Positions 49,058 through 58,607 of a stretch of 64,000 nucleotides of DNA are shown here, one piece after another. The position numbers and the translations under genes were made by a program. Source of the stretch: Mesorhizobium neociceri (lineage in GTDB: Bacteria > Pseudomonadota > Alphaproteobacteria > Rhizobiales > Rhizobiaceae); contig NZ_JACDTY010000002.1 of assembly GCF_013520985.1 (NCBI RefSeq), positions 186,001-250,000 on the forward strand. The letters run 5' to 3'. The stretch's first letter is position 1. The number at the start of each line of letters is the position of its first letter. The notes below the pieces were generated by a model. That model worked only from the letters and a program-made list of their open reading frames with translations. It did no database searches and was not told where the DNA came from.

Positions 49058-52000
49058 AGGGGTTCAACCTCTCCGACTGGGCGCTCAACCATCGCTCGCT
49101 GGTCTGGTACTTCATGCTGGTCTTCGTCGTCGCCGGCATCTTCGCCTACCTTAATCTCGGCCGCGAGGAAGATCCGAACTTCACCATCAAGACCATGGTT
49201 ATCCAGGCCAACTGGCCGGGCGCCTCAGTCAACGAGACGGTGCGGCAGGTCACCGACCGGATCGAGAAGAAGCTCCAGGAACTCGACAGTCTCGACTTCA
49301 CCCGCTCGGTCACCACGGCGGGCAAGACCGTCATCTTCGTCAACCTGAAGGACACCACCAAGGCGCGCGATGTCGTGCCGAACTGGACCCAGGTGCGCAA
49401 CATGGTCAACGACATCTGGGCGCAATTTCCGCAAGGCGTGCAGGGGCCGTTCTTCAACGATCGCTTCGGCGACGTCTACGGCAATATCTACGCCTTTACT
49501 TCGGACGGGCTGACGCCTCGCCAGCTGCGCGACTATGTCGAGGACGTCAGGACCGCGATCCTGGCCGTGCCCAACGCCGGCAAGGTCGATCTGGTCGGCG
49601 CCCAGGACGAAGCCATCTATCTCGAATTCTCGACCCGCCAGATCGCCGCCCTCGGCCTCAACCAGCAGGCGATCGTGGCGAGCCTGCAGGCGCAGAACGC
49701 CATCACCCCGTCAGGCGTCGTCGAATCCGGCCCCGAGCGCGTCAGCGTGCGCGTTGGCGGCCAGTTCACCTCCGAGGAGAGCCTGCGTGGCATCAATCTG
49801 CGCGTCAACGACCGCTTCTTCCGGCTGAGCGATGTGGCAACGATCCGGCGCGGCTATGCCGACCCGCCAACGGCCCTGTTCCGCTTCAACGGCCAGGACG
49901 CGATCGGGCTTGCCATCGGCATGAAGCCCAACGCCAATCTGCTCGAATTCGGCGCGGCCCTCGAGAAGAAAATGGACGAGGTGCTGGCCGACCTGCCGGT
50001 CGGCGTCGGTGTGCATCTTGTCGCCGACCAGCCGGTGATCGTCGAGGAAGCGGTTTCGGGCTTCACCCGGGCGCTGGCCGAGGCGGTCGCCATCGTACTC
50101 GCCGTGTCGTTCATCAGCCTCGGCATGCGCGCCGGCTTCGTCGTGGCGCTGTCTATCCCGCTGGTGCTGGCCATCACCTTCACGGTCATGGCCTATCTCG
50201 GCATCTCGCTGCAGCGCATTTCGCTGGGCGCGCTGATCATCGCACTCGGGCTGCTGGTCGACGACGCCATGATCGCGGTCGAGATGATGGTGGCGCGGCT
50301 GGAGGTCGGCGACAATCTGCGCAAGGCGGCGACCTACGTCTACACCTCGACGGCCTTCCCGATGCTGACCGGCACGCTGGTGACGGTCGCCGGCTTCATA
50401 CCGATCGGCCTCAACAACAGCGCCGCCGGCGAATATACGTTTACGCTGTTCGTCGTCATCGCGGTCTCGCTTCTGGTGTCATGGATCGTGGCGGTGTTGT
50501 TTGCGCCGCTGCTCGGCGTCACCATCCTGCCGGCGACGATGAAGCAAAAGCACGAGCAACCGGGACGCTTCACCAGCCTGTTCCGGCGTGTGCTGGTCGG
50601 CTCGGTGCGCCATCACTGGCTGACCATCTTCGTCACGGTCTTGTTGTTTGCCGGCTCGATAGCCGGCTTCGGCCTTGTCCAACAACAGTTCTTTCCGCCG
50701 TCTGACCGGCCGGAACTGATCGTCGACTGGAACCTGCCGCAGAACTCGTCGGTGACCGAAACCCGCGACCAGATCGAGCGTTTCGAAGGCCGCGCGCTTG
50801 CCGGCAATCCCGACATTGATCATTTCAGCTCTTATATCGGCCAGGGCGCGGTGCGCTTCCTGCTCGCCTTCGACGTGCAGCCGGCCAATCCCTATTTCGG
50901 CCAGACCGTCATCGTCACCAAGAGCATCGAGGCACGCAACCGGCTGAAGCCGCAACTGGAGAAACTGCTGCGCGAGGAATTCGTCGGCACCGATGCCTTC
51001 GTCAAGCCGCTCGAACTCGGGCCGCCGGTCGGGCGCCCGGTGCAGTACCGCGTCGGCGGACCAGACATCCAAAAGGTGCGCGACCTGGCGCAGCAATTTT
51101 CCGGCCTGATTGCGGTTAATCCGAAGCTGGCGGCGCCGACCTTCGACTGGAACGAACCGCAACGTGTGCTTCGGGTCGACGTGCTGCAGGACAAGGCGCG
51201 CCAGCTCGGCATCACCTCCTCCGACATCGCCAGCGCACTGAACAGCACGGTCGGCGGCGCCACCATTACCCAGGTTCGCGACGCCACCTACCTGATCAAC
51301 GTCATCGCCCGCTCACGCGAGGCCGAACGCGGCTCGATCGGCACGCTGCAGAACTTGCAGCTGCCGACCGCGAACGGCGAGGCGATCCCGCTCGCGGCGG
51401 TCGCCAACTTCCGCTACGACCTCGAGCAGCCGACAGTATGGCGGCGCAATCGCATCCCGACGATCACCGTGCGCGCCGGCCTGGTTGGCGACGTGCTGCC
51501 GGCAACCGTCGTCAACGAGCTGAAGCCGTCGGTCGACGCCTTCATCGCCAAGTTGCCGCCGGGCTATTCGGTCGCCACCGCCGGCTCTGTCGAGGAAAGC
51601 GCCAAAAGCCAGGGACCGATCGCCGCCGTCGTGCCGTTGATGCTGTTCGTGATGGCGACCATCCTGATGATCCAGCTGCAGAGCTTCCAGCGCCTGTTCC
51701 TGGTGGTGGCGGTGGCGCCGCTCGGCCTGATTGGCGTCGTCGCGGCCCTGGTGCCCAGCGGCGCGCCGCTCGGCTTCGTCGCCATTCTCGGCGTGCTGGC
51801 GCTGATCGGCATCCTGATCCGCAATTCGGTCATCCTGATCGTGCAGATCGAGGATCTGGTCGCCGAGGGCAAGGACCGCTGGGCGGCGGTGATCGAGGCG
51901 ACAGAGCACCGCATGCGGCCGATCGCGCTGACGGCTGCTGCCGCCAGCCTGGCGCTGATCCCGATCGCGCGCGAAGTGTTCTGGGGGCCGATGGCCTACG

Positions 52001-52149
52001 CCATGATGGGCGGCATCATCGCCGGCACGGCGATCACGCTGCTGTTTCTGCCGGCGCTTTACGTGACATGGTTCCGGATCAAGGAGCCGAAGGACAGGGA
52101 TGGGACGTCCATTTTGGGGAGTGGCGAAACAGTGGAGAGGCCGACTTAG
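49054..52149 (+). CDS. RND-family efflux transporter (AcrB/HAE1 type)
   Basis: The 1031-residue protein is an inner-membrane RND pump: an N-terminal helix after NHRSLVWYFMLVFVVAG, a large periplasmic loop, a TM block with LGLLVDDAMIAVEMMVARLE (paired aspartates of the proton relay near residue 402), then the second half with a matching block IGILIRNSVILIVQIEDLV. It would export drugs or lipophilic compounds using the proton gradient. No outer-membrane TolC-like protein or TetR regulator is encoded beside it. Substrate unknown. Confidence 0.95.
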   Translation: MKGFNLSDWALNHRSLVWYFMLVFVVAGIFAYLNLGREEDPNFTIKTMVIQANWPGASVNETVRQVTDRIEKKLQELDSLDFTRSVTTAGKTVIFVNLKDTTKARDVVPNWTQVRNMVNDIWAQFPQGVQGPFFNDRFGDVYGNIYAFTSDGLTPRQLRDYVEDVRTAILAVPNAGKVDLVGAQDEAIYLEFSTRQIAALGLNQQAIVASLQAQNAITPSGVVESGPERVSVRVGGQFTSEESLRGINLRVNDRFFRLSDVATIRRGYADPPTALFRFNGQDAIGLAIGMKPNANLLEFGAALEKKMDEVLADLPVGVGVHLVADQPVIVEEAVSGFTRALAEAVAIVLAVSFISLGMRAGFVVALSIPLVLAITFTVMAYLGISLQRISLGALIIALGLLVDDAMIAVEMMVARLEVGDNLRKAATYVYTSTAFPMLTGTLVTVAGFIPIGLNNSAAGEYTFTLFVVIAVSLLVSWIVAVLFAPLLGVTILPATMKQKHEQPGRFTSLFRRVLVGSVRHHWLTIFVTVLLFAGSIAGFGLVQQQFFPPSDRPELIVDWNLPQNSSVTETRDQIERFEGRALAGNPDIDHFSSYIGQGAVRFLLAFDVQPANPYFGQTVIVTKSIEARNRLKPQLEKLLREEFVGTDAFVKPLELGPPVGRPVQYRVGGPDIQKVRDLAQQFSGLIAVNPKLAAPTFDWNEPQRVLRVDVLQDKARQLGITSSDIASALNSTVGGATITQVRDATYLINVIARSREAERGSIGTLQNLQLPTANGEAIPLAAVANFRYDLEQPTVWRRNRIPTITVRAGLVGDVLPATVVNELKPSVDAFIAKLPPGYSVATAGSVEESAKSQGPIAAVVPLMLFVMATILMIQLQSFQRLFLVVAVAPLGLIGVVAALVPSGAPLGFVAILGVLALIGILIRNSVILIVQIEDLVAEGKDRWAAVIEATEHRMRPIALTAAAASLALIPIAREVFWGPMAYAMMGGIIAGTAITLLFLPALYVTWFRIKEPKDRDGTSILGSGETVERPT

Positions 52150-52161
52150 GACGTTGCCGGG

Positions 52162-52476
52162 TCATTCGTTGTCGTTGAAGGCTACCGGCCGCGACTTGGC
52201 GCGCTGCCACGGTGACGATTTCGAGTTGCGCCAAGCATGCCAGCCTTCCGGTAAGTCGGCTAATTCCTGGATGCTTTCGTCCTGCTGAACCACCTCTTGC
52301 AAGCCCACCAGCATTACGTCGCGTTCATCCCAATCCCGATTGTCGCTGCTGTAGAACAGCCAACTACCGTCGTCATCCTCATGCGAAACGTAAGCGACCC
52401 AATCGCCGCTTGAAAATATACTTCGATCAGAAATCACAGCGACATTGGGTGGGTCTTCGAACTTCCATTCATCCAT
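52162..52476 (-). CDS. Small protein, paralogue A (DUF2185/Imm33-like, tentative)
   Basis: The ATG at 52476 opens a 104-residue acidic protein: MDEWKFEDPPNVAVISDRSI, then a DWVAYVSHEDDDGSWLFYSS block and ELADLPEGWHAWRNSKSSPW, ending in a basic AKSRPVAFNDNE. The GSW-x-F-x-S pattern with LADLPEGWHAWR resembles DUF2185 and Imm33-type immunity proteins; this is a tentative call. A near copy lies at 52584-52898 on the same strand, so a tandem duplication is likely. No toxin gene is beside it. Confidence 0.72.
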   Translation of the reverse strand: MDEWKFEDPPNVAVISDRSIFSSGDWVAYVSHEDDDGSWLFYSSDNRDWDERDVMLVGLQEVVQQDESIQELADLPEGWHAWRNSKSSPWQRAKSRPVAFNDNE

Positions 52477-52583
52477 GGGATTCCCCTTAAACCAACGGTT
52501 CTGCGTGCAGTGAGAGGGAAATTCTAGTAAACGCAGACGGTTCGCACAAACCCGACGCGGGGTCCGGCGTAGGCTTTGCTGGA

Positions 52584-52898
52584 TCAGTCGTTGTCGTTGA
52601 AGCCCACAGGCCGCGACTTGGCGCGCTGCCATGGCGACGATTTTGAGCTGCGCCAGGCGTGCCAGCCTTCCGGTAGGTCGGCCAATTCCAGGATGCTCTC
52701 ATCTCGCTGAACCACATTCTGCAGGCTGACGATCATTATGTCGCCCTCTTCGACTGGTCCGGACTCGTTGTTGTGAAATTGCCAGCTGCCGTCGTCATCG
52801 TCATGAGACACATATGCGATCCAATCATCCCGACGGAAGATGCCCCTATCAACGAACACCGCGACATTGGGCGGATCTGAAAACTTCCACTCGCCCAT
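52584..52898 (-). CDS. Small protein, paralogue B (DUF2185/Imm33-like, tentative)
   Basis: The 104-residue product begins MGEWKFSDPPNVAVFVDRGI and shares most residues with paralogue A, especially the last 40, including ELADLPEGWHAWRSSKSSPW. The centre differs (HNNESGPVEEGDI instead of YSSDNRDWDERDV). The two copies have equal length, point the same way and are 107 bases apart, so they arose by tandem duplication. The centre, which has diverged, could define binding specificity. Function unknown. It lies 29 bases after the ABC transporter ATPase gene. Confidence 0.72.
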   Translation of the reverse strand: MGEWKFSDPPNVAVFVDRGIFRRDDWIAYVSHDDDDGSWQFHNNESGPVEEGDIMIVSLQNVVQRDESILELADLPEGWHAWRSSKSSPWQRAKSRPVGFNDND

Positions 52899-52927
52899 GA
52901 CATTCCCCCAAAACAGTCCAAACGAAT

Positions 52928-53677
52928 TCAAGCCGTCCGCACAAACCCCTCGCTCGCCCTCAACAGATTGCGCGTGTAATCCTTCTCCACGCGGTGTCCG
53001 ATCAGCTGGCTCGCGGTGAGATTTTCCACCGCTTCGCCATTCTGCATCACCATCAGCCGTTCGCACATGTGGGTGATGATGGCGAGGTCGTGGCTGACCA
53101 TCAGGAAGGTCAGCTTGCGCCGCCGCCGGACCTCTTCGAGCAGATTGAGCACTTCGGCCTGCACCGAGGCATCGAGCGCCGAGGTCGGCTCGTCGAGCAG
53201 CAGGATTGACGGCTCGAGGATCAACGCCCGGGCAATCGCCACGCGCTGGCGCTGGCCGCCGGACAATTGATGTGCGTAGCGGAAACGGAAGCCGTTGCCG
53301 AGACCGACCTCGTCCAGCGCGCGCTGGATGCGCTGTTCGCCGTCGGCAAAGCCGTGGATGGCGAGCGGCTCCTGCAGCAGGCGGTCGACTGTCTGGCGCG
53401 GATGCAGCGACCCATAGGGATCCTGGAAGACCATCTGCACCTCGCGGTAGAAGGCCTTGTCGCGGCGCGCGCCCAATGTCTTGCCGTTGACGGTGATGCT
53501 GCCGGATTTGGCCGGCACCAGGCCGGCAATGGCTTTCAGCAGCGTCGACTTGCCGGAGCCGCTCTCGCCGACCAGGCCGAAGGATTCGCCGGACTTCACC
53601 TCGAGACTGACACCCTTCAGCGCGCGAAAGCGGTCGAACGCCACCTCCAGCCCGTCGATGGAAATGGCTGGCGTCAT
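52928..53677 (-). CDS. Peptide-type ABC importer, ATPase 2 (DppF-like)
   Basis: The 249-residue ATPase begins MTPAISIDGLEVAFDRF and has Walker A GESGSGKST at 38-46, the signature LSGGQRQR, and ILLLDEPTSALD as Walker B. It lacks the C-terminal oligopeptide extension of some family members. The ATG overlaps the stop of the DppD-like gene by four bases. It would pair with DppD to power import. Substrate not predictable. Confidence 0.9.
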   Translation of the reverse strand: MTPAISIDGLEVAFDRFRALKGVSLEVKSGESFGLVGESGSGKSTLLKAIAGLVPAKSGSITVNGKTLGARRDKAFYREVQMVFQDPYGSLHPRQTVDRLLQEPLAIHGFADGEQRIQRALDEVGLGNGFRFRYAHQLSGGQRQRVAIARALILEPSILLLDEPTSALDASVQAEVLNLLEEVRRRRKLTFLMVSHDLAIITHMCERLMVMQNGEAVENLTASQLIGHRVEKDYTRNLLRASEGFVRTA

Positions 53678-54510
53678 GCCGCCCACTCCGGCTTGCGGTC
53701 GAGCACCGGCAGCGGGTGGCGCTCGTAGCCGATCCTGGGCATGCAGTTGAGCAGGCCGCGTGTGTAGGGATGCTGGGCGTCGCGCAGTTCCGAGGCCTTG
53801 AGCTGCTCGACCACCTTGCCGGCATACATGACGATGACGCGGTCGCAGAAGGAGGCGACCAGGCGCAGATCGTGCGAGATGAAGATCAGGCCCATGCCGC
53901 GCTCGCTGACCAGCCGGTCGAGAATGCCCAGCACATCGAGCTGCACGGTAACGTCGAGTGCCGAGGTCGGCTCGTCGGCGATCATCAGCTCCGGGCCGGC
54001 GATCAGCATCATGGCGATCATGGCGCGCTGGCCCATGCCGCCGGAGACCTCATGCGGATGCAGGTCGAAGACGCGGGCGGGGTCGCGGATCTGCACCGCT
54101 TCCAGCATGGCCAGCGCCCGCTCGCGCGCCTCGGCCTTGGAGACCTTCTCATGGGTGCGCAGCGTCTCGACGATCTGGCGGCCGATGCTCATCACCGGAT
54201 CGAGCGAATATTTCGGATCCTGCAGGATCATGGCGATGCGTTTGCCGCGCAGCGCCCGGCGCTGCCGGGCCGGCATGGCCAGAAGGTCGATGCCGTCGAG
54301 GGCAAGCTTCTTCGCCGACACTCGGGCCTGTGGCGGCGTCAGCCCCATGATGGCGCGGCCGGTCTGCGACTTGCCGGAGCCGCTTTCGCCGACAATGCCC
54401 AGACGCTCACGGCCAAGCGAGAAAGAGACGCCGCGCACCGCCTGGATCAGGCCGGTGCGGGTGGGGAAATCGACGCGCAGATCGTCGACATCGAGAAGGG
54501 TGCCGCTCAT
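53674..54510 (-). CDS. Peptide-type ABC importer, ATPase 1 (DppD-like)
   Basis: The 278-residue ATPase has Walker A GESGSGKS at 41-48, a signature VSGGMGQR (a variant of LSGGQ, common in DppD), Walker B LMIADEPTSALD and the C-terminal oligopeptide/dipeptide extension (RDAQHPYTRGLLNCMPRIG). Its start at 54510 overlaps the DppC-like stop by four bases. A longer frame upstream is only the shadow of the permease gene and is rejected. Confidence 0.91.
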   Translation of the reverse strand: MSGTLLDVDDLRVDFPTRTGLIQAVRGVSFSLGRERLGIVGESGSGKSQTGRAIMGLTPPQARVSAKKLALDGIDLLAMPARQRRALRGKRIAMILQDPKYSLDPVMSIGRQIVETLRTHEKVSKAEARERALAMLEAVQIRDPARVFDLHPHEVSGGMGQRAMIAMMLIAGPELMIADEPTSALDVTVQLDVLGILDRLVSERGMGLIFISHDLRLVASFCDRVIVMYAGKVVEQLKASELRDAQHPYTRGLLNCMPRIGYERHPLPVLDRKPEWAA

Positions 54511-55433
54511 TGGTCGCCACTCCGTGGGTCCAATGCGTCGCGCAGACCGTCGCCGAGCAGGTTGAAGCCGAGGCTGACGATGAGGATGGCGAAGCCCGGC
54601 GCGCCGGCCACCCACCATTGATCGAGCACGAAGCGGCGACCCGATGCGATCATCGTGCCCCATTCCGGCAGCGGCGGCTGCGCACCGAGGCCGAGGAAGC
54701 CGAGGCCGGCGGCGGTCAGGATGATGCCGGCCATGTCGAGCGTCACCCGGATGATCAGCGAGGAGATGCAGAGCGGCATGATGTGGCGCAGCACGATGCG
54801 GAACGGCGAGGCGCCCATCAATTGCACCGCCTTGATGTAATCGGAGTTGCGCACGGTCATCGTTTCGGCGCGGGCAATTCGGGCGTAAGGCGGCCAGGAG
54901 GTGATGGCGATGGCGAGCACCGCATTCTCGATGCCGGGTCCAAGCGCTGCGACAAAGGCCAGCGCCAGGATCAGCTTGGGGAAGGCGAGGAAGATATCGG
55001 TGATGCGCATCAGAATGGCATCGGTCCAGCCGCCGGCATAGCCGGCGACGGTGCCGACCAAAAGGCCGATGGGGGCTGCGATGACGGCGACGAGAATGAC
55101 GACATAAAGCGTCCAGCGCGAGCCAAAAAGAATGCGCGAATAGATATCGCGGCCGAGATCGTCGGTGCCGAACCAGTGCGCGGCACTTGGCGCCAAAAGC
55201 CGCGCATTCTTCAGGTCGCCGATGGTCGGCGAATAGGGCGCCAGCACATCGGCGAAGGCGGCCACCACCAGCAGCGCGATGATGATGAGCAGGCCGAGAA
55301 ATGCCAGCCGGTTGGCAGAGAAGCGCCGCCAGGCGACATAGGCACGGCCGAGCCTTGCCTGCATGCGCGAGGCCGGCCGATCGCTGAGCAGCCAGTCTCG
55401 TCTGGAGAGAGGGCGGGCGTCGGAGGCGGTCAT
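54507..55433 (-). CDS. Peptide-type ABC importer, permease 2 (DppC-like)
   Basis: The 308-residue permease begins MTASDARPLSRRDWLLSDRP. It has one N-terminal and five further membrane segments and the permease loop EAA-like motif MGASPFRIVLRHIMPL. The ATG at 55433 is preceded by AGAGG; the frame further upstream runs into the mosaic repeat at 55457-55590 and is not coding. It forms the channel with the DppB-like protein. Confidence 0.92.
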   Translation of the reverse strand: MTASDARPLSRRDWLLSDRPASRMQARLGRAYVAWRRFSANRLAFLGLLIIIALLVVAAFADVLAPYSPTIGDLKNARLLAPSAAHWFGTDDLGRDIYSRILFGSRWTLYVVILVAVIAAPIGLLVGTVAGYAGGWTDAILMRITDIFLAFPKLILALAFVAALGPGIENAVLAIAITSWPPYARIARAETMTVRNSDYIKAVQLMGASPFRIVLRHIMPLCISSLIIRVTLDMAGIILTAAGLGFLGLGAQPPLPEWGTMIASGRRFVLDQWWVAGAPGFAILIVSLGFNLLGDGLRDALDPRSGDQ

Positions 55434-55456
55434 GACGGTGCCTCTTGAAGCCGTCG

Positions 55457-55590
55457 ACCCCCACTCCGGTCTGCTTCGCAGACCACCTCTCCCCCGTTCG
55501 ACGGGGGAGAGGAAAGGCGCCAAGCGTGCGACCGGGTTTTCCTCTCCCCCGGGCAGGGGGAGAGGTGGCCCGAAGGGCCGGAGTGGGGGT
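55457..55590. repeat. 134-bp mosaic inverted repeat inside the dpp operon
   Basis: The ends ACCCCCACTCCGG and CCGGAGTGGGGGT are perfect inverted copies, and inside are two further hairpins of the form CCTCTCCCCC...GGGGGAGAGG. The whole element can fold as a large stem. It lies between the two permease genes of one operon, so it is in the transcript. Confidence 0.85.
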
Positions 55591-55629
55591 GATTGGCCGC
55601 AACCGAGCCCGAAAGTAGGATAGCTCTGC

Positions 55630-56691
55630 TCATCGAACCTTCGTCCTCGGATCGAGCACGCGGTAGAGCAGGTCGGACAGAAGATTGATGCCGATGAACA
55701 CCGAGCCGATGACGATGGTGCCGCCAAGCACGGCGTTCATGTCGGCATTCTGCAGCGAATTCGTGATGTAGAGGCCGATGCCGGGCCAGGAGAACACGGT
55801 CTCGGTCAGCACCGAACCTTCGAGCAGCCCGGCATAAGAAAGCGCGATCACCGTGACCATCGGCACCGCCGCGTTGCGCAGCGCATGACCCCAGATGATG
55901 CGTGTTTCCGACAGGCCCTTGGCGCGCGCGGCGACGATGTACTCCTGCGACAGCTCGTTCAGCATGAAGGAGCGCGTCATCCGGCTGATGTAAGCCAGCG
56001 AGAAATAGCCGAGCAATCCTGCCGGCAGGATGATGTGGCGGTAGGCGTCGTAAAAGACATCCCATTGCCCCTGCATTGCGGCATCGAGAAGGTAGAAGCC
56101 GGTGATCGGCGTGAAGGTGTACTCGTAGACGACATCGAGCCGCGCCGGGAAAGCCACCCATTGCAGTTTGGCGTAGAACAGCACGAGTCCCAAAAGTCCG
56201 ATCCAGAAGATCGGCACCGAATAGCCGATCAGGCCAATGACACGCACTATCTGATCGATGACGCTGCCGCGTTTAACCGCAGCCAGCACGCCGAGCGGCA
56301 CGCCGATGACCGAGCCGATCAGAGTGCCCAAAGTCGCGAGTTCGATGGTTGCCGGAAAGGCACGACGGATGTCGGTCATGACCGGATTGGTGGTCAGCAC
56401 CGAAGTGCCGAAATTCCCATTCAGGGCATTCTTCACGTAGATATAGAATTGCTCGATGAGCGGCAGGTCGAGCCCCATCTCGCGGCGCGTGCGCTCGACG
56501 ACATTGAGAGGCGCCCTGTCACCCAGCACAGCCAGCACCGGGTCGATCGGGATGACGCGGCCGATGAAGAAGGTCACCGCGAGCAGGCCAAGATAGGTCG
56601 TGATCGCGATGACCAGGAAGCGGCCGATCGCCGATGCAATAGCGACGGCGCGGGCGCTGCCGCGCCCGCTTTGGTTTTCAATCGCGCTCAT
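55630..56691 (-). CDS. Peptide-type ABC importer, permease 1 (DppB-like)
   Basis: The 353-residue permease has an N-terminal membrane helix after RGSARAVAIASAIGRFLVI, the family motif RREMGLDLPLIEQFYIYV, and the EAA-like loop ARAKGLSETRIIWGHALRNA. Six membrane segments are expected. It is separated from dppC by the mosaic repeat but otherwise follows the SBP gene by 18 bases. The substrate is probably a peptide or similar small molecule. Confidence 0.92.
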   Translation of the reverse strand: MSAIENQSGRGSARAVAIASAIGRFLVIAITTYLGLLAVTFFIGRVIPIDPVLAVLGDRAPLNVVERTRREMGLDLPLIEQFYIYVKNALNGNFGTSVLTTNPVMTDIRRAFPATIELATLGTLIGSVIGVPLGVLAAVKRGSVIDQIVRVIGLIGYSVPIFWIGLLGLVLFYAKLQWVAFPARLDVVYEYTFTPITGFYLLDAAMQGQWDVFYDAYRHIILPAGLLGYFSLAYISRMTRSFMLNELSQEYIVAARAKGLSETRIIWGHALRNAAVPMVTVIALSYAGLLEGSVLTETVFSWPGIGLYITNSLQNADMNAVLGGTIVIGSVFIGINLLSDLLYRVLDPRTKVR

Positions 56692-56709
56692 ACGGCGCGC
56701 CCGTGGGCA

Positions 56710-58347
56710 TTACTCTTTCGAGACCGGGCCGACGAAGTTGCTATCGAAGCTCGGGCCGAGCGCGAAGCCCTTGAGGTTCTTGCGCAGGCCGGCCACTTCG
56801 AGCTGCTGGTGAATGATCACGAAGGGGCTGGTGTCGAGGATCTTCTGCTGCAGATCCTTGTACATGTCGGCGCGTTTGCCGGAATCCTTCTCGAGCAGAG
56901 CCGCTTCCGTTTCCTTGGTCAGCTCCGGAATGTCCCAGGAGTTGCGCCAGGCGAGCGTGTGCGACTTGCCGGCATCCGAATTGTCGGGGTTCGAGGCAAA
57001 GGTCTGGGCATTGGAATTCGGATCGAAATAATCCTGGCCCCAATTGCCGATATAGATGTCGTGATTGCGGGCGCGATATTTGGTCAGCGTCTGCTTGCCG
57101 TCGCCAGGAATAATCTCCAGCTTGATGCCGGCCTGACCCAACGTCTGCTGGATGGATTCCGCCATGCCCGTCGTCGGTTGGCCGGTGCGTACGTCCATGG
57201 TCACGCTGAAGCCATCGGGAAGACCGGCCTTGGCCAGCAATTCCTTGGCCTTGGCGACGTCGAGCTTGAAGGGATTGTCGTCCACGGCGCCGAGGTCACC
57301 CTTGGGCAGGAAGGACTGGTGGATCTCGCCAATACCCTTGAGGATGGTCGTGCTCAGCGCATCGTAGTCGACCAGATATTTGAACGCCTGGCGTACCTCG
57401 GGCTTGGCCAGGTTCGGGTTCTTCTGGTTGAGGCTGATGTAGTAGACCGTCCCCTTCGGCGCAGCGGTGGTCGTTATATCGGCGTTCTTGGCGATGGCGT
57501 CGAGATCGTTCGGCTCGAGATTACGGGCAACGTCGATGTCGCCAGCCTCAAGCGCCAGGCGCTGGGCCGAGCTTTCCTTCATGTTGCGGTAGATGACGCG
57601 GGCAAGCTTGGCTTTCTCGCCAAAGTAATTGTCGTTGCGCTCCATAACGACGACCTCGTTGGCCCGCCACTCGCGCAGCTTGTAGACGCCGGAGCCGGCA
57701 TAGCCGGTCTTCAGCCAGGCGTTGCCGAAATCATTGTCATATTTGTAGTCGGCGCTGGGCGTCACCGCAGAGACATGTTCCTTGACCAATTTGGCGTCGA
57801 CCACGGAAGCAACCGTTGCCGAGAGGCAGTTCAAGACGAAGCTCGGCGCGTAGGCCTTGTCGACGGTGAATTGGAAGGTCGCATCGTCGACCGCCTTGGC
57901 CTTGTCGGTGACGTTGTCGCCGCTGATGCCGAACTGGCCGATGATGAAGGCCGGGCTCTTGTCCAGCTTGACGGCGCGCTCGAAGGAATAAGCGACATCG
58001 GCCGCCGTGATCGGATTGCCGGAGGCGAATTTCAGGCCGGGCTTGAGCTTGAACGTGTAGACCAGGCCATCGTCGGAGACGGTCCAGCTTTCGGCGAGAT
58101 CGCCCTTGACCTTGGAGGTGTCGCTGAGATCGAGGCGGACCAGCAAATCATAGGTGTTGCCGGTGACCTCGGCGGTCGACAGTTCGAACGCCTCGCCCGG
58201 ATCCATGGAGATGATGTCGTCGATGGCAAAACCTTCGACCAGCGTGTCGGCGGGCGTCACGGCAAAGGCCGGCGCTACGAGCAAGGCCGACAACGCCGCG
58301 CCCGCGAGCAAGGCGCGAGAGCGTAGAGCAAACTTTTCCAGCATCAT
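56710..58347 (-). CDS. Peptide-type ABC importer, substrate-binding protein (family 5)
   Basis: The 545-residue periplasmic protein starts MMLEKFALRSRALLAGAALS and has a signal peptide ending AFA. The SBP_bac_5 pattern is clear: SMDPGEAFELSTAEVTGNTY near the start, ESWTVSDDGLVYTFKLKPGLKF, and the later LEAGDIDVARNLEPNDLDAI and LPKGDLGAVDDNPFKLD. It captures the ligand for the permeases. AGGGA eight bases before the first ATG supports 58347. It is the first gene of the five-gene operon. Confidence 0.94.
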   Translation of the reverse strand: MMLEKFALRSRALLAGAALSALLVAPAFAVTPADTLVEGFAIDDIISMDPGEAFELSTAEVTGNTYDLLVRLDLSDTSKVKGDLAESWTVSDDGLVYTFKLKPGLKFASGNPITAADVAYSFERAVKLDKSPAFIIGQFGISGDNVTDKAKAVDDATFQFTVDKAYAPSFVLNCLSATVASVVDAKLVKEHVSAVTPSADYKYDNDFGNAWLKTGYAGSGVYKLREWRANEVVVMERNDNYFGEKAKLARVIYRNMKESSAQRLALEAGDIDVARNLEPNDLDAIAKNADITTTAAPKGTVYYISLNQKNPNLAKPEVRQAFKYLVDYDALSTTILKGIGEIHQSFLPKGDLGAVDDNPFKLDVAKAKELLAKAGLPDGFSVTMDVRTGQPTTGMAESIQQTLGQAGIKLEIIPGDGKQTLTKYRARNHDIYIGNWGQDYFDPNSNAQTFASNPDNSDAGKSHTLAWRNSWDIPELTKETEAALLEKDSGKRADMYKDLQQKILDTSPFVIIHQQLEVAGLRKNLKGFALGPSFDSNFVGPVSKE

Positions 58348-58607
58348 GGTGATTGTTCCCTGTTTTGTTGATTGTTGACCCCGAGTTCCCGGCTCAGGGC
58401 TGCAGCGCTCCTTTTCGCGGTCGTGGGACGATCGTTCGACCCCTTACCGTGTTGGTTTTTGTCCAGTTGGTCAACACCCTATCCGGCAGCCCTCCAACCG
58501 GCAACGGGCATTTATGAGCCGGCATATTGGAGCGGAATGAGCGACGGTCGTCGAAGCATGGCCGGCCAATTGCAGCCACGACGGGGAACAATCTGCCGTT
58601 GTCAGTG

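Noticed and set aside
54511..55602. Extension of the DppD-like frame to 55602
   Set aside because: The added residues are a shadow of the permease gene and repeat; the domain begins at 54510 with ATGA coupling.
55885..58326. An 813-codon plus-strand frame opposite the SBP and permease genes
   Set aside because: It is antisense to recognised transporter genes; no family pattern.
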